From Lymantria dispar (lineage: Eukaryota > Arthropoda > Insecta > Lepidoptera > Erebidae), in the NCBI GenBank assembly GCA_032191425.1, contig CM063463.1:12112178-12176177 (forward strand): a stretch of DNA of 64,000 nucleotides, written 5' to 3'. Every line of letters begins with the position of its first letter. Within the stretch, counting starts at the first letter, position 1. The translations under genes were made by a program, and so were the position numbers. The notes below the pieces were generated by a model, which searched no databases, was not told where the DNA came from, and was given only the letters and a program-made list of their open reading frames with translations. Positions 1 through 11,354 of the stretch are shown here, in pieces.

Positions 1-235
1 TACCGGGATAAAATATAGCCTAGGTTACTCCCTGATATTATAGCTTTCCATTGATGAAAGAATTTTTGAAATCGGGGCAACCGTTTTAAAAATTACCCGG
101 AATAAACAGACAGACAGACAAAAAATTCTTAATCTGTTTTTTAAGCATAGGTGTCGTGCAAATAACCGTGTGAGCATGAAAAAAGCCTACTATTTTGACA
201 TTACAAACAGACATTCCAATTTTATTTATTGGTAT
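1..235 (+). repeat. Family A repeat, 5' cut by window edge
   Basis: Starts inside the TACCGGGATAAAATATAGCCT block and continues through the AGCTTTCCATTGATGAAAG block. This is the long variant: after the CAGACAGACAGA run it has a further ~110 bp ending in TTTATTTATTGGTATAGAT. The same long variant recurs at 25005, 49755 and 58322. Confidence 0.8.
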
Positions 236-541
236 AGATGTGTTTGTAAAGGCCTTCATAATACAGGGAAATGTTTATGGGTGGTGAATTGTATTCCTAC
301 TCTGTCACCACGCGGAGAGTATATTTTTACTTCTAGAAAATCCTTACAATTATTTGTTAGTTTATTTCCACGGTCTTTGAGTTGAACGCAAAACGATATG
401 TAGTCTAATTATAACTAGTTCTCTAGAATTGTGACTACACATATAATATTCTGTTTTTCATACCCTATTATTATTACTACATGCCTCTTTGTGATGTCAA
501 AATTATATGTTTTGTTCTTGCTCACGCGATTATTTACATGA
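236..541. other. Unassigned AT-rich spacer
   Basis: Part (280-320) resembles the family B start in reverse (GTGGTGAATTGTATTCCTACTCTGTCACCAC). The remainder shows no repeat or coding signal that I can place. Confidence 0.5.
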
Positions 542-786
542 TTTTTTTTTTTGTGGGTGGGTCGCGGTCGTCGCGCCTCCGCACCACTCCGTCCGGGGCG
601 ACAGAGGGGCTTAAGCACGCAACTCCCGCGACCCACCCAAAAACCACGTCGCCTTCGTCGTTGGGCTGACCACTGGAGCAGCGTTAACTTGTCGTCAGTG
701 GTCGGCCCGACGGAATACCCCTAATTGGGGTACCCTCCCATCGACCGACGTCCCCCCCTCGGGGAGGACGTCGGTCTTTCCTCTCG
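542..786 (-). mobile_element. R1-clade 3' UTR fragment (a)
   Basis: Poly-T at 542-552 is the element's poly(A) on the opposite strand. The sequence follows the 3' UTR of the full element at 32218-38905 closely, including the GACGTC-centred hairpin, and breaks off at about 786. It belongs to the same subfamily as the full element. Confidence 0.88.
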
Positions 787-792
787 CGAACC

Positions 793-890
793 ACGTCCGC
801 CCGTGACCATGAACGCTGCAAAGTGTTCGAAACGTCGAACATTCAAAAATCAATAACAAACGCGATAAAATCCGTAGTTTTATTTACAAC
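793..890. repeat. Family C foldback, right arm
   Basis: Carries GTGACCATGAACGCTGCAAA and then the ATAAAATCCGTAGTTTTATT end. The remaining terminal part (GTAATGCTCGTGTAAACATC) resumes at 1094-1130 on the far side of a family A copy, so A interrupts C here. Confidence 0.75.
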
Positions 891-1093
891 TAGCAACCCG
901 CCCTCGCTTCGGTTTCAGTCGCCTTACCCGCGTAGTTCTCGTTCCCGTGAGAATACCGGGCTAAAATATAGCCTTTGTTACTCTCTCATATTATAGCTTT
1001 CCATCGGCGAAAGAATTTTTGGAATCGGTCCAGTAGTTTCGGAGCCTTTTCAATAAAAACAAACAAATCTTTCCTTTTTATAATATTAGTATA
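891..1093 (+). repeat. Family A repeat
   Basis: Complete short variant, from CTAGCAACCCGCCCTCGCTT to TATAATATTAGTATAGAT. It lies exactly between TTTATTTACAA and the outer end of a family C repeat. Confidence 0.85.
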
Positions 1094-1212
1094 GATGTGT
1101 AATGCTCGTGTAAACATCAGAAATCATTAAACTTAATCGTCTTTTACGACTCCTACCGGTAAGTAAAGGGTACAGGGTAATTGTCGCCAGTCGCAATACG
1201 GAGAGTATTATC

Positions 1213-1290
1213 GTTATATACGTCCCATTCCTGGGCTGGCGCCTCCTCTACGAGGGGAATTCGCCTACTATACCGTGTTTGTCATGTGAT
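1213..1290 (-). repeat. Family B fragment
   Basis: Reverse-oriented 3' portion: TATATACGTCCCATT, a degraded GGGCTGGCGCCTCCTC block and CTACTATACCG. It lacks the rest of the unit. Confidence 0.6.
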
Positions 1291-1934
1291 AATTAAATAA
1301 AAATAAAGGTTTAAACTCCTTCCCGGAGAAGAGATCTTTTTCTTTCTTGCAATGCTCATAAAAAACGACGGATATGGACAAATATCACTGCCTCAACCCG
1401 TACGGCCCAAATTGTAGAGATTCTAATTATTGTTCTTCGTTTCAAGCAGAATTTTTTGCCTTAATAAATATTGCTAAGACCTTACTGTTTAATTTCAAAT
1501 CCATAATATTTGTTCATATTTATTCAAATATAAATTCAAGTTTTCCGAGTTTTGAGAATTATCTATTTTAAGTTCAAAAACAACGATTCTAAGTTAATTC
1601 CAAGAAATTCTGATCATGTCCGTTAGTGAATAGAGTTACTTCTCTGAGTTTGACATTTCGGCGGTAACTAAACTCCAAATCTGTTTCTTTTTTTATATAA
1701 TAACAACCTTTGCGGCATATGGGAACCTTAAATATAACTTTTTGCTATTAAACTGATTTATCTTCCACTTCTTTTTATTTCAATTACAAAATAGGGCTTG
1801 AAGTGATTTATCTTTTTTTCACACTCTTTTGTCTGCTGTCATTTCTGTTATTCCATGCTTTCAATTCATTCTGTACTTTTGGATATTATCCATTTTATTT
1901 CCTTTTAAATCATCTCCGCCCACATAAATTCTAA
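1291..1934. other. AT-rich spacer, nothing recognised
   Basis: A 65-codon open frame (1374-1571) has no recognisable motif and ordinary AT-rich composition, so it is treated as chance. Confidence 0.5.
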
Positions 1935-2165
1935 CTCCTAAGTCCTACTATTGGCCTTGAGCCTCCTCCACAATGGTAGGAAAATTTAACAGTGTGATGG
2001 TCAAACGTTCAGTTCATAGATCAAATATAGGGTTTTATTTCGATACTCCTTCTCTGGCTTAGATGTTATTTGTTTATTATTTCCTTTAGTTAATTTTTAC
2101 GACACCTATGGGCAAGATAGACGGGTCGTGAATTGTATTCTTATACCATCACCATATGAAGAACT
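1935..2165 (-). repeat. Family B repeat, degraded
   Basis: The order of blocks is preserved in reverse (GAGCCTCCTCCACAATGG, GGGTTTTATTTCGA, ACGACACCTATGGGCAAGAT, TGAATTGTATTCTTA) but several internal segments are altered. Confidence 0.7.
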
Positions 2166-2504
2166 ATCTATGATATGTGCAGAAAATTCTAGCATTCCTT
2201 TTGCTCTGTCCAAGATTTGGGCCTAGGATCTCAAGATCGAGCTATGACCGGATCAACAAGGCTGTTTATATTGGATGACTAATATTTGTCTACTTTAACC
2301 ATGCGAACGAGATAAAAATATATGAATATAAATCTGTACCTATAGGCATAAGTTTGTTTCAATATTTAACATATACAGCGTCGCATTCCTTCGGATATCT
2401 CATTAGGTAAACATTAATTGCACGTTTTATTGATTGCATTTTACATATCCATTCTTTTCTTTTTTATAATCCATATTATTATTATATTTGTAAACAGCGC
2501 CCTG

Positions 2505-2692
2505 CATTAAGGAAATAATCCTTGTATTGGGGGAGGACTTAACAAACATGTAATTAACGAACACAAATTGCATCCAGACTCAGAACAACAATTTCTGGAT
2601 CGCACAAAGTGTTGTCGTGCGTGGGTTTCGAACCACGTGACACTGGCATGGTCGGTCGGTCTTAACTATTACGCCATCTGTGCAGTCATATA
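2505..2692 (-). repeat. tRNA-derived SINE (family D), near complete
   Basis: Read on the minus strand it has an A-box-like ATGGCGTAATAGTTAAGAC and a B-box-like GTGGTTCGAAACCCACG, then a non-tRNA body with TAATTAACG and a 3' end near CAAGGATTATTTCC. The internal Pol III boxes mark a SINE rather than a tRNA gene; no cloverleaf is preserved. Confidence 0.75.
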
Positions 2693-2850
2693 AATTTATT
2701 TTAGTTGTATTTTATTTGTATATTTATATAAATTTATATTATTCTTTATTATCAATCCGTCTAATCAGCGTGGTATAATAGGTCTATTTGCCTCCCACTG
2801 TGAAGGAGGCGCGATACCATTTGATAGATATTTGAGCTTAATATTAATAT

Positions 2851-3066
2851 AAGTCCTCGATAATATTATAAATGCGAAAGTAAGTTTGTTTGTTGGTTAC
2901 GCTTTCACGCTTAAACCACCAAACAGATTTCAACAATTCTTTCACTGATGGAAAGTATAATATCAGGGAGGAACATAGGCTATATTTTATCCCGGTATTC
3001 CCACGGGAACGGCAACTACGCGGGTATGGCGATTGAAACCGAAGCAAAGCGAGGGCGGGTTGCTAG
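2851..3066 (-). repeat. Family A repeat
   Basis: Complete short variant in reverse, from ATAATATTATAAATGCGAAAG to GAGGGCGGGTTGCTAGTA. Confidence 0.85.
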
Positions 3067-4509
3067 TACACTGTCCGGTTGTTAATTACTAATAAATATA
3101 GAGCTTAACATCGACCTGGGCCAACTATCTATTGATGTCTGATCAACAATAACATTCTCAAGAAGGGTTAATGATTGACTTTAAAAGTGTCGTCATCTAC
3201 AGAAACTATAATCTTTTTGGGTCAAGTTTATTATATGAGTTGCTAATTGAAGTTCTATTCGAGTCATTTGCTGTCTATTTTACGTGTATTTAAAAAATAG
3301 TCGGTACTAGTTGTCAGACTTATTATCGTAATAAATAAGACTTCGATATCACTAAAATATTATTTGTAGACTTTCAATTTCATCAGCTTACTTAAACGGC
3401 CTGTCATCGAAACTTTGTTTATTTACTTGCTTGAGCTTTCAATGTTTATTTATTAGTCAGTGAAGTTTAATTCACACTTTTCATCAGACGCTATCCACAT
3501 AACGGTTATTTTAACGACTTAATTTACCCATAAACCATGTGTTAATAATATGACACGACGCTGCCCAAAATAAAGTTGAGGTGTGATGGAGAATTTTATT
3601 TTTACCGTTCAAGACAGCTGACATTTTACATATAAAAAAAAAATACCTTAAATTCAATTCCAACTGATTTGTTAATCGTCCTTGATGATAGAGCTAAGGC
3701 TCTATTCGTATTTCGTAAGCGAAATAACGCCTCCATATAATTACGCGAAAATTAACGAGCTTTTGTGTCCTTTTCTAGTATTATACGAAAGCTTGCGTGT
3801 GAGAAAGAGAAGCATAGTGTCGAAATGTAGTGTGGTCCGACTCCAGTTAGTCTCATACCGTTGCGCGTGCGGCGCGATCGCGCATTGCGTTATTTGTATA
3901 ACGAATTGTCGCGTTCGATTTTCGAAATTTAAACGAAGTTTATCGATGTGTTGCACATTTTAATGTTTTTTTTTTGTGAGAGGTGGGAGTGTTATGATTT
4001 TTTTTAACGAAGCTACAGATTCTCGCACTAGATCAATTTATTCTTTTTTTGTGGCCAGTGCCTTCCTGTTAAAGTATGTTATTTACAACAAGAGTTACTA
4101 AAATAACCATCTTACCTATTTGGATACAAACTATTAAGGCGTTCTAAAACATTAATCATTCGCGTGTCTTTTATTTTAATATGATGTAACGTTGACATTG
4201 GCATAATTTTACTATCAATGTATTTTTTCAATGTAAATAAAACTGATCACTGTGATTGTATTTGTTAAATATTTATACAATTATTTTTCTTAAATATATA
4301 ATTCACTTTTAGATGGAAGATATGTGTGTTGTGACTTTAAAGGTAATCTCATTAGAGTTAACAACTGTCTACAAAATCCTGAAACTTAAACCTGAGCGTG
4401 AGAAGCCGCATTCTGGTCTTGTTGTTTTTAAAAATATTTTTTATGCCGAATGAGTCAAATTAGGTTTTATTCTATATAATACATAACGGTTACTTTAACG
4501 AATTGCCTC
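3067..4509. other. Low-repeat region with a CpG-rich patch
   Basis: Largely AT-rich single-copy-looking DNA. The stretch 3700-3960 is different: it is richer in GC and dense in CpG (GCGCGTGCGGCGCGATCGCG near 3862). It holds a 93-codon frame (3682-3963) and an overlapping antisense frame, neither recognisable. A promoter or non-coding first exon is possible; nothing proves it. Confidence 0.35.
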
Positions 4510-4735
4510 TGTGTGGTGACCGAGTAAGAATATAATTCACCAACCCTATCTTCCCCGTGGATGTCGTAAATGACGACTAAGGGACAAAATATGCATATAA
4601 CATCTATGCAAGAGATCAAGCTCAAAGTGTAATCTTATACCAACACGTCTGACCGGCCTGGTATAGTAGGTTAAATTCACACCGAGCCCAGTAACGAGAC
4701 ATAAATGAGTTGTGATGATGATAATGACGATAAAA
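4510..4735 (+). repeat. Family B repeat
   Basis: Forward copy from GTGTGGTGACCGAGTAAGAA to the tail TGTGATGATGATAATGACG; the GGAGGAGG block before the tail is deleted. Confidence 0.85.
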
Positions 4736-5219
4736 GTCAACAATAATCGATAATTAATTAAGTTTAAAATGATTGATGTCTCATTATTTGAATAAGGTTA
4801 TCATTTCAATCTGACTTTTTAATCGGCGGCCATAAAAATAAAATATGAATACAAGTAGATGATTCAAAATTATACATTAAGTGGTGCAACGGTCTGTCGT
4901 ACTCCAATATATGATCAAGACCATTGTAATTAAAGCATCCCTATAACCATAAACTATGTTGAACATCCTGCACCAAAAACGCACTTAAACTACTATTCCC
5001 AAAATTTTCCCCACGCGTTCAGAAACAGACAAGTCTTTGTGATATGTTTATACTAAGTTTAAAAATAACTGATCAGTTAACGGGTGGCACTACAGAGGAC
5101 TGTCACTCCGTGACACGCACACTTATTTAGAGCTACAATTATTTTTTTCAAAATAGGAAATTGCTGATTACGAATGATATAAAGTTTTTATAATAGAATT
5201 GCTTAAAAAAATATTTTAT
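4736..5219. other. AT-rich spacer
   Basis: No repeat family, splice-bounded frame or RNA gene recognised. Confidence 0.5.
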
Positions 5220-5424
5220 ACTAGCAACTCGCCCCCGCTTCGGTTTCAGTCGCGTTACCCGCGTCGTTCCCGTTCCTGTGGAAATACCAGGATAAAATAG
5301 AGCCTATGTTACTCCCTGATATTATAAGCTTTCCATTGGTGAAAGAATTTTTGAAATGGGTTCGGTGGTTTAAGCGTGAAACAAACAAAGAAACTTACTT
5401 TCACATTTATCATATTAGTAAGGA
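5220..5424 (+). repeat. Family A repeat
   Basis: Complete short variant, ACTAGCAACTCGCCCCCGCT to CATATTAGTAAGGACT. It is directly followed by a second ACTAGC element. Confidence 0.85.
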
Positions 5425-5627
5425 CTAGCTGATCCAATAGACGCTGCACTGTGCAAATAAAAAAAAAGAATTCTCTTTGAAATCGATCGCAGTGCTAACT
5501 ACCGAGCCCAAATATTAATCTAAACCATTCTCGAACCTACTAGAACGCATACAAAAAATTTCATCAAAATCGGTCCACAAGTTCAATTACAAATAGGAAC
5601 AGAAGATTTATATACATAATGATTCTA
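5423..5627 (+). repeat. ACTAGC-type repeat, variant A' (RTE-like)
   Basis: Starts ACTAGCTGATCCAATAGACG, contains TTTCATCAAAATCGGTCCA and ends GATTTATATACATAATGAT. It shares its first six bases and general layout with family A but differs internally. A 3' copy of the same variant lies at 17590-17692. Confidence 0.55.
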
Positions 5628-5639
5628 AAAGATATGTAA

Positions 5640-5990
5640 TGGATTACGGTGGGTTACGGTCGGCGCACTCCTCGTACCACTCCGTCCGGGGCGACAGAGG
5701 GGCGTAAGCACGCACACCTGTAACCCACCTGTATAGCACGTCACCTTCGTCGTTAGGTCGACCACCAGTGCAGAGTTCCTTGACTTCAGTAGTCGACCAC
5801 CAGTGCAGAGTTCCTTGACTTCAGTAGTCGAGCCGACGGAATACCCCAAGGGAGTACCCTCTCCCATCGACGTCCCCTACTGGGACACCTAACGCCGTCG
5901 CGAGGCTAACCTCTCCGCGGGTGCCCAGACTAAATCCCCGGTCCGATCACCCGCAGCCTCTGCTAGGGCGACATCAGGCGCAAAACTAGG
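5640..5990 (-). mobile_element. R1-clade 3' fragment (b) with internal duplication
   Basis: Minus-strand 3' UTR and stop-proximal region of a divergent R1 subfamily (CAGCCTCTGCTAGGGCGACATC resembles the ORF2 end). No poly-T adjoins the 3' end. A 35-bp segment is tandemly duplicated at 5757-5791 and 5792-5826. Confidence 0.8.
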
Positions 5991-6344
5991 TGCTAATGAA
6001 ATACGCGAAAATTCCACAAAGTATTATCCACTCCTTTAGGATGCATTCGATCAAATATTTCCACATATACAAAATCCATAATTTAATAGGTATTTCTTTT
6101 TTAAATCTTAAGAATTATAATATTGATATAGCTGTAATAGGTTAGTAGATTCTTGGTCATAATTAAATCTTATAATGAAAGTAATCACTTTGATTCACTC
6201 TTCACTTATTAGTCTAAAAAAATGTAATTAATATTACGTTTTGGTATGGATTTTTCAATGAATCATCGTAATGATAAAAATATGAAATTTTAATATTATC
6301 CCTAAAATGCTAAGAGGTTACTTTTTTCTATAGGGTATGACAAA
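5991..6344. other. AT-rich spacer
   Basis: Nothing recognised. Confidence 0.5.
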
Positions 6345-6358
6345 CATAAAAAAAAACA

Positions 6359-6514
6359 TTTTTTTTGGGGTGGGCTACGGTCGGCGCACTCGTCGCCCGG
6401 GTCCGTCCGGGGCGACAGAGGGACGCAAGCACGCATACCCTTAACCCACCCATATAGCACGTCGCCTTCATCGTTGGGCCGACCACCAGTGCAGAGTTCC
6501 TTGACTTCAGTGGT
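6359..6514 (-). mobile_element. R1-clade 3' fragment (c) with 14-bp target duplication
   Basis: Poly-T then GGGGTGGGCTACGGTCGG and the 3' UTR as far as CAGTGGT. The flanks CATAAAAAAAAACA at 6345-6358 and 6515-6528 are identical. It is therefore a 5'-truncated retrotransposition event rather than a remnant of a longer copy. Confidence 0.88.
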
Positions 6515-6809
6515 CATAAAAAAAAACACTTAAAGAAAGTAGGTTATGTTATTATAAAAGAGATTGATTACTTTCGATAAACAAGGCTTGAAAGTCATGT
6601 AAAATTAACATTGTTTTTTCATTTGTAGATATATAAATTGGGTAATCGGTAATGCTAATAGACGTTTTCTTCAACGATCCCCTAAATTTTAGGGAACATC
6701 TTAGGCAATATAAACAACGCAGATTCAATGTTATCGTTATGTATTAAATATCTCTTCATTGGTTATTGCTTAAGGTTTAAATTTTAAGTTCAGTAAACTC
6801 TTCCGTATT

Positions 6810-7000
6810 TTGGCGGAGTATGAATTCAATTCACCACTCCCCCTATCTTGGCCGTAGATGCCGTAAAAGACGACTAAGGGATATCACACGCATATAAAAT
6901 TTATGCGAGACAAGGAAAACTCGTAATAAAATCCTATACCAACCTGTCCTACCAGCATAGTAGGTCAATTTATCTCCTATTATAGGAGAGATTGACGCCC
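6810..7000 (+). repeat. Family B repeat
   Basis: Lacks the first ~25 bases; includes CCGTAAAAGACGACTAAGGG and the CCTATACCAACC stem arm, ending before the GAT tail. Confidence 0.8.
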
Positions 7001-7001
7001 G

Positions 7002-7235
7002 TTCCGTGTATGACCGAGTAGGAATAATTATTCACTACTTTCTATCTTGCTTGTGGATGTGATAAAAGACAACCAAGGGACATAATATGCATATAAAGTA
7101 TGCACAAGAGAAAAGACACTCGAACTAAAACTCTATACCAACACGTTTGACCAGCGTGGTTAGTAGGTCAATTAGGAGGATTACACCTATTATAGAGGAG
7201 GTAGGCACCCCTCATTGGCATATGACTTGAGATGA
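7002..7235 (+). repeat. Family B repeat, tandem with the previous copy
   Basis: TTCCGTGTATGACCGAGTAG to GACTTGAGATGAATT. It follows directly, in the same orientation, on the copy ending near 7000, so this is a head-to-tail pair. Confidence 0.8.
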
Positions 7236-7374
7236 ATTAATAAAACATAAAAAAATAACGTCATTATTTTACTTTTTATGTTTCATCTAAAATTTAAGAA
7301 CCGAAGAAAACGGGTGTTTTCAATAACGGTTCTTAAAGATATAAGGGTATAAGACTTCTGTAACATTTTCATTT

Positions 7375-7600
7375 TAGCTCATATATGTCCCACTGCTGGG
7401 TTCAAGATTCCACCATAACAGGATGTAAATATACCAAGCTAGTCAGACGGATTGGTATAGGGTATTGTTTCGAGTTTCACTTTTCTTGCATAGATGTTAT
7501 ATGCTTATTATATCCCTTAAGCGTCTTCTATGCTACCCACGGCAGGATAGGACGTGGTGAATTGTACTCTTACTCCGTCATCACACGGATATTATTTATG
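7375..7600 (-). repeat. Family B repeat
   Basis: Reverse copy from ATATATGTCCCACTGCTGGG to the CGTCATCACACGG end; the GGAGGAGG hairpin is lost. Confidence 0.8.
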
Positions 7601-7949
7601 TAACATAGCAGAGGTCAAATAATGTAAACTAATAAAACTTGACATATTATAACCATATTATGCTAGGCCTCTCGCTTACCTAGACACGTATAAATCAGTG
7701 CCTAACTGCTACGACTTTCAAAGTCGTGCCTCACATTCTCGTGTGACGTTTGATTGTAAACAAGTTTTTGCATAATCTCTGCTGGCTTTTGATGATTGGA
7801 ATTAGTAATAAATGTCCTAACGGTCGGCCATTAAATTTAATAACAGTAAATCATTCTATCAAAACTGCATACATATTCGGCAACCATTAATATTATTTTT
7901 GAACATAAAATGTTATTCGTAATATATATGTATAGTCATCAACAGCGCA

Positions 7950-8042
7950 GCCCACATATGTCCCACTGTTGGGCTCGGGCAGAGGTACCAAGTTTGACCT
8001 GCTATACCATGCTGGTCAGACAGGTTGATATAGGATTTATAT
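7950..8042 (-). repeat. Family B 3' fragment
   Basis: Starts CAGCCCACATATGTCCCACT and ends at AGGTTGATATAGGATTTAT, covering only the 3' third. The sequence from 8043 to about 8180 has (GATGAT) runs but no family match. Confidence 0.7.
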
Positions 8043-8544
8043 TTATAAAACGTTGGATTCAGGCGGCTTGGGACGGTACTTTGTAGTGAAACATTGGGGA
8101 GCAATAGACTACGATAGGTTGTATGATGATGATAATCCATCGAAATATGATGATGATGAAGATTATATAAAATAATATAGCAATATGACAATTAAATAAT
8201 CAAAAGTAAGGTTTTTTTTTTTTAAATGGCCACAATAAAACAACACCAATAATATTTAAAAAATATTTACCAACTTTGTTTAATGTTGCCAAATGTAAAT
8301 AATATATTGTATCAAATAAACACTTGGAAGTTCAAATAAAGAATCTCTCTTCGTTACTCCACATCTGCAATCGAATTTTCTTAACCGTGTGAACTGAATT
8401 CTTTAAAAGAAACAGGTCAGTTTTGTTTCACCATTACACTGACAGATATAATTGCTACACTATCGTGGAGTGAGTATCGTAATTACATATTTTCGTTAGT
8501 ACATACCAACAACATTTTAAAAAGTGATTTTTACTATAAAAGGA

Positions 8545-9090
8545 AAATTGTAACAAAACTACTTTACGGTTTTTATCGCGTTTGTATTTGATTTTTGATT
8601 GCCCGACGCGACGTTTCGAACACTTTGCACTTTCAAAATTAATATTAATTTAGCATCATGTCACCTAAGTTTTCTTGCCGGATCTTTCTCAGTGTGGCCG
8701 TGTTCCGATCCGGTGGTAGTATACTAGATTGTTAGGATTTTAAATATAATTACTATTAATTTTAATATTAAATAATTACTAACCATAAACACTATAATTT
8801 TTTTCATATAGAATCATTTTCTTCTTACACTAGCAATAAATTTGAATCAAAATGTAGCTTAATATTTAATAACTAATTTATGTATCGGGTAGATAATTAT
8901 AAAAATTTTCTGCAATAACGATGACTTGTTGGACGAGAGACATCTTAGTCCCGCCCGTCTTAGCCCGTGACCATGAACGCTGCAAAGTGTTCAAAACGTC
9001 GGGCAATCAAAAATCAAAAACAAACGTGATAAAATCCGTAGTTTTATTTAAAATATGTAATACTTGTGTAAACATCAGAAATCATTATGC
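8545..9090. repeat. Family C foldback repeat, two arms around ~280 bp
   Basis: Left arm 8545-8645 (ACTTTACGGTTTTTATCGCG to GTTTCGAACACTTTGCA). Right arm 8940-9090 is its inverted counterpart (CCATGAACGCTGCAAAGTG to AACATCAGAAATCATTA). The interior contains ATAACGATGACTTGTTG, also present next to the right arm at 20404, so at least part of it belongs to the element. Confidence 0.7.
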
Positions 9091-9154
9091 AACAAAACTT
9101 TTACTAATGACATCTTGTGAGCGTATAGGAGACTAATTTCCCTCCCATTGTATC

Positions 9155-9395
9155 ATCATAATCATCATATCAGCTCATATACGTCCCACTTTCGGGCTCG
9201 AGCCTCCTCTACAATAGGAGGGAAATTGACCTTACTATACCTTGCTGGTCAGACAGGTTGGTATAGGATTTTATTTCGAGTTTTCCTTCTCTTGCACATA
9301 TGTTATATGGATATTATATCCCTTAGTCGTCTTTTACGACACTACGGAAAAGATAGAGAGTGGTGAATTATATTCTTACTAAGTCAACACACGGA
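9155..9395 (-). repeat. Family B repeat, full length
   Basis: Reverse copy with an intact tail (ATCATCATAATCATCAT side at 9150) through AAGTCAACACACGG. The 72-codon frame across it is only the repeat read in one frame. Confidence 0.88.
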
Positions 9396-9467
9396 AAAAA
9401 ATACCACCTGCTACTGTCATTACGGACACTTTTTATAGAAGTTTTTAGTCGATTATATTTAATTATT

Positions 9468-9590
9468 TCTGATGTTTACGAGAGTATTACACATTGTAAA
9501 TAAAACTAGTGTGCGGCTTTTATCGAGTTTGTATTTGAATTTGAGTGCCCGAAGTTTCGAACACTACAGCATTCAAGTTACAATCCGTAA
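9468..9590. repeat. Family C foldback, left arm
   Basis: ATTTCTGATGTTTACGAGAG marks the outermost end, followed by TAAATAAAACTAGTG and GCCCGAAGTTTCGAACACT. No partner arm lies nearby. Confidence 0.7.
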
Positions 9591-9947
9591 AAGAGTTTTA
9601 TTTTCAATTTAATAACCAAGAACGTAGCTTTTTAAGCTACCACGAGTTATTTACGAAATGACCCCGCTGAAAAATGTTTAATAATTCTCTCGTCGTTCCT
9701 GTCGTGAATGCATCTGATAGCGTCTACTGATTGTACTAAATGTTGATGTGTAATTCAATTGTGACAAGATCAATGTCATCATCACGGAATAAATTGCGAA
9801 ATGCAGTAATTTATCACATGATTATGAAAAATTGTAATTGTCTTCTATTTTGCAATATTTGTCAATACAATTGTATTATGTTCAATGTTTATAAATTTCT
9901 TGATATTTATTGAGTTAATACTTAATAGTGACAACCTTTATACTATA
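9591..9947. other. AT-rich spacer
   Basis: Nothing recognised. Confidence 0.5.
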
Positions 9948-9948
9948 C

Positions 9949-10195
9949 TAGCGACCCGCCCTCGCTTTGCCTTCGTATTTTAAACCTGAAATATCTTCTA
10001 AGATATGACCTCGGGTTTCAGTCCCGGACCGATAAAAATATATAGCGTTTTCTGAGAGGAAAAAGACCCTAAGTTACTCCTCATATAGACAGCTAACTTG
10101 TAGTAAAATATTATCAACATCGGTGAAACCGTTTTGAAGATTACTCTGAATAAAAAGAGGTAGACAATTTTTTTAATCTGATTTTTGTATTAGAC
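9949..10195 (+). repeat. Family A repeat, divergent
   Basis: Starts ACTAGCGACCCGCCCTCGCT but contains an unrelated-looking block (AAGATATGACCTCGGG) before GAAACCGTTTTGAAGATTAC. Confidence 0.6.
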
Positions 10196-11106
10196 TAGGT
10201 AATTTGTATGAAATATAATATCGGCCGGTAGTAAAATTTGGCAAATATTCTTGGATACAATATTTAATGCGGCGATATTATATGGATTAGAGAAGACCTG
10301 CAGAAGTGTAGTGGTATGTGGGTGTGTAGGTTTTTTTTTAATTTTAACTTCATAGTACCAGCAATTCAATTGCCTGAATATATTGTCCTGAATTTAATAT
10401 AGTTTATAGCTTTGATAGTTTTGTAATGAATCATATTAAGCATTCTTCTTAAGTGTGAATCAGTTATAATATAGACTACATAGTTATAAATTAGACTAAA
10501 TTTGATATGGCGCCATTTATTTTTATAATATTACAAAACTTGGTCATCACGAATTATGTTATTTGCTAATATTTGTGCGTATACGTACGTATACGTGACA
10601 GTGCGGCTGTTGTTAAACAAATCGTCTCGAACTCGTTTCACCAATGCTGACTCATGTCTGCTAATTTAAACTTAGAATGTAACCGAGTAGTCTATGGTAA
10701 GTGTCATGTTACAGCTGATTTCTTTTTTCTTTGTCTATAGAATTTTTCAACCACTATTTATGTTTTTGTTTCACTAGGTCATTTCTTGGGCTAGTTTTAA
10801 CGTAACTTTCCATTTCAGGTCTTTTCATTCTTTCTTTGAAACGTAAATTAATAGGTAATCCTTCATCTTATATTGAGGTTGTGTAGTTAAATATGAATCA
10901 TTTGTATTTAAATAAAGAAATTAAACTGTTTTTGTATGCTCCGATAAATTCGTACTGGGTGATTATCGCAGTAATTGTCGTAGCCGCTTTATTTTTACAA
11001 ATAAGTAGGGAGGATTTCATTTCCGTCGTATATCTCATTTGTTGTAAAATTTTAACAGTTTTAAATATGGTCGTGTTTAATTATTCTTTTTTCGGATTAA
11101 TTAATT
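10196..11106. other. AT-rich region with an unassigned membrane-like frame
   Basis: A 77-codon frame at 10893-11126 reads as two hydrophobic stretches (YWVIIAVIVVAALFL and VLNMVVFNYSFFG). It has no convincing splice acceptor and its end runs into an R1 fragment. It could be a decayed exon or chance in T-rich DNA. Otherwise no feature is recognised. Confidence 0.3.
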
Positions 11107-11282
11107 TTTTTCTTGGTGAGCTGTAGTCGGCACACGCCGCTTGTTCCTTCCGGAGCGTCGAAAACGCGCGGCCCTACCATACCATACCACCCACCGTATT
11201 CCCTCACCTTCGCCACTGGGCCGACCGTGTGGATGTCGCTCTCACGCGGTCAGCCTCTATGCGGGTGACGGACTTCTCGGAT
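11107..11282 (-). mobile_element. R1-clade 3' fragment (d), internally deleted
   Basis: T-rich end, then GGTGAGCTGTAGTCGGCACA, GGGCCGACCGTGTGGATG and CTCACGCGGTCAGCCTCT. The middle of the 3' UTR is missing. The subfamily differs from the full element. Confidence 0.75.
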
Positions 11283-11354
11283 TAATACATAGGCATATTT
11301 CCTTGGCCATCTTGAATCTACTTATATGTGTATTTTTACGTGCTAAAGGCAGAC

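Noticed and set aside
10893..11126. Host membrane-protein exon
   Set aside because: Hydrophobic by T-rich composition, no good acceptor, and the frame runs into an R1-clade fragment.
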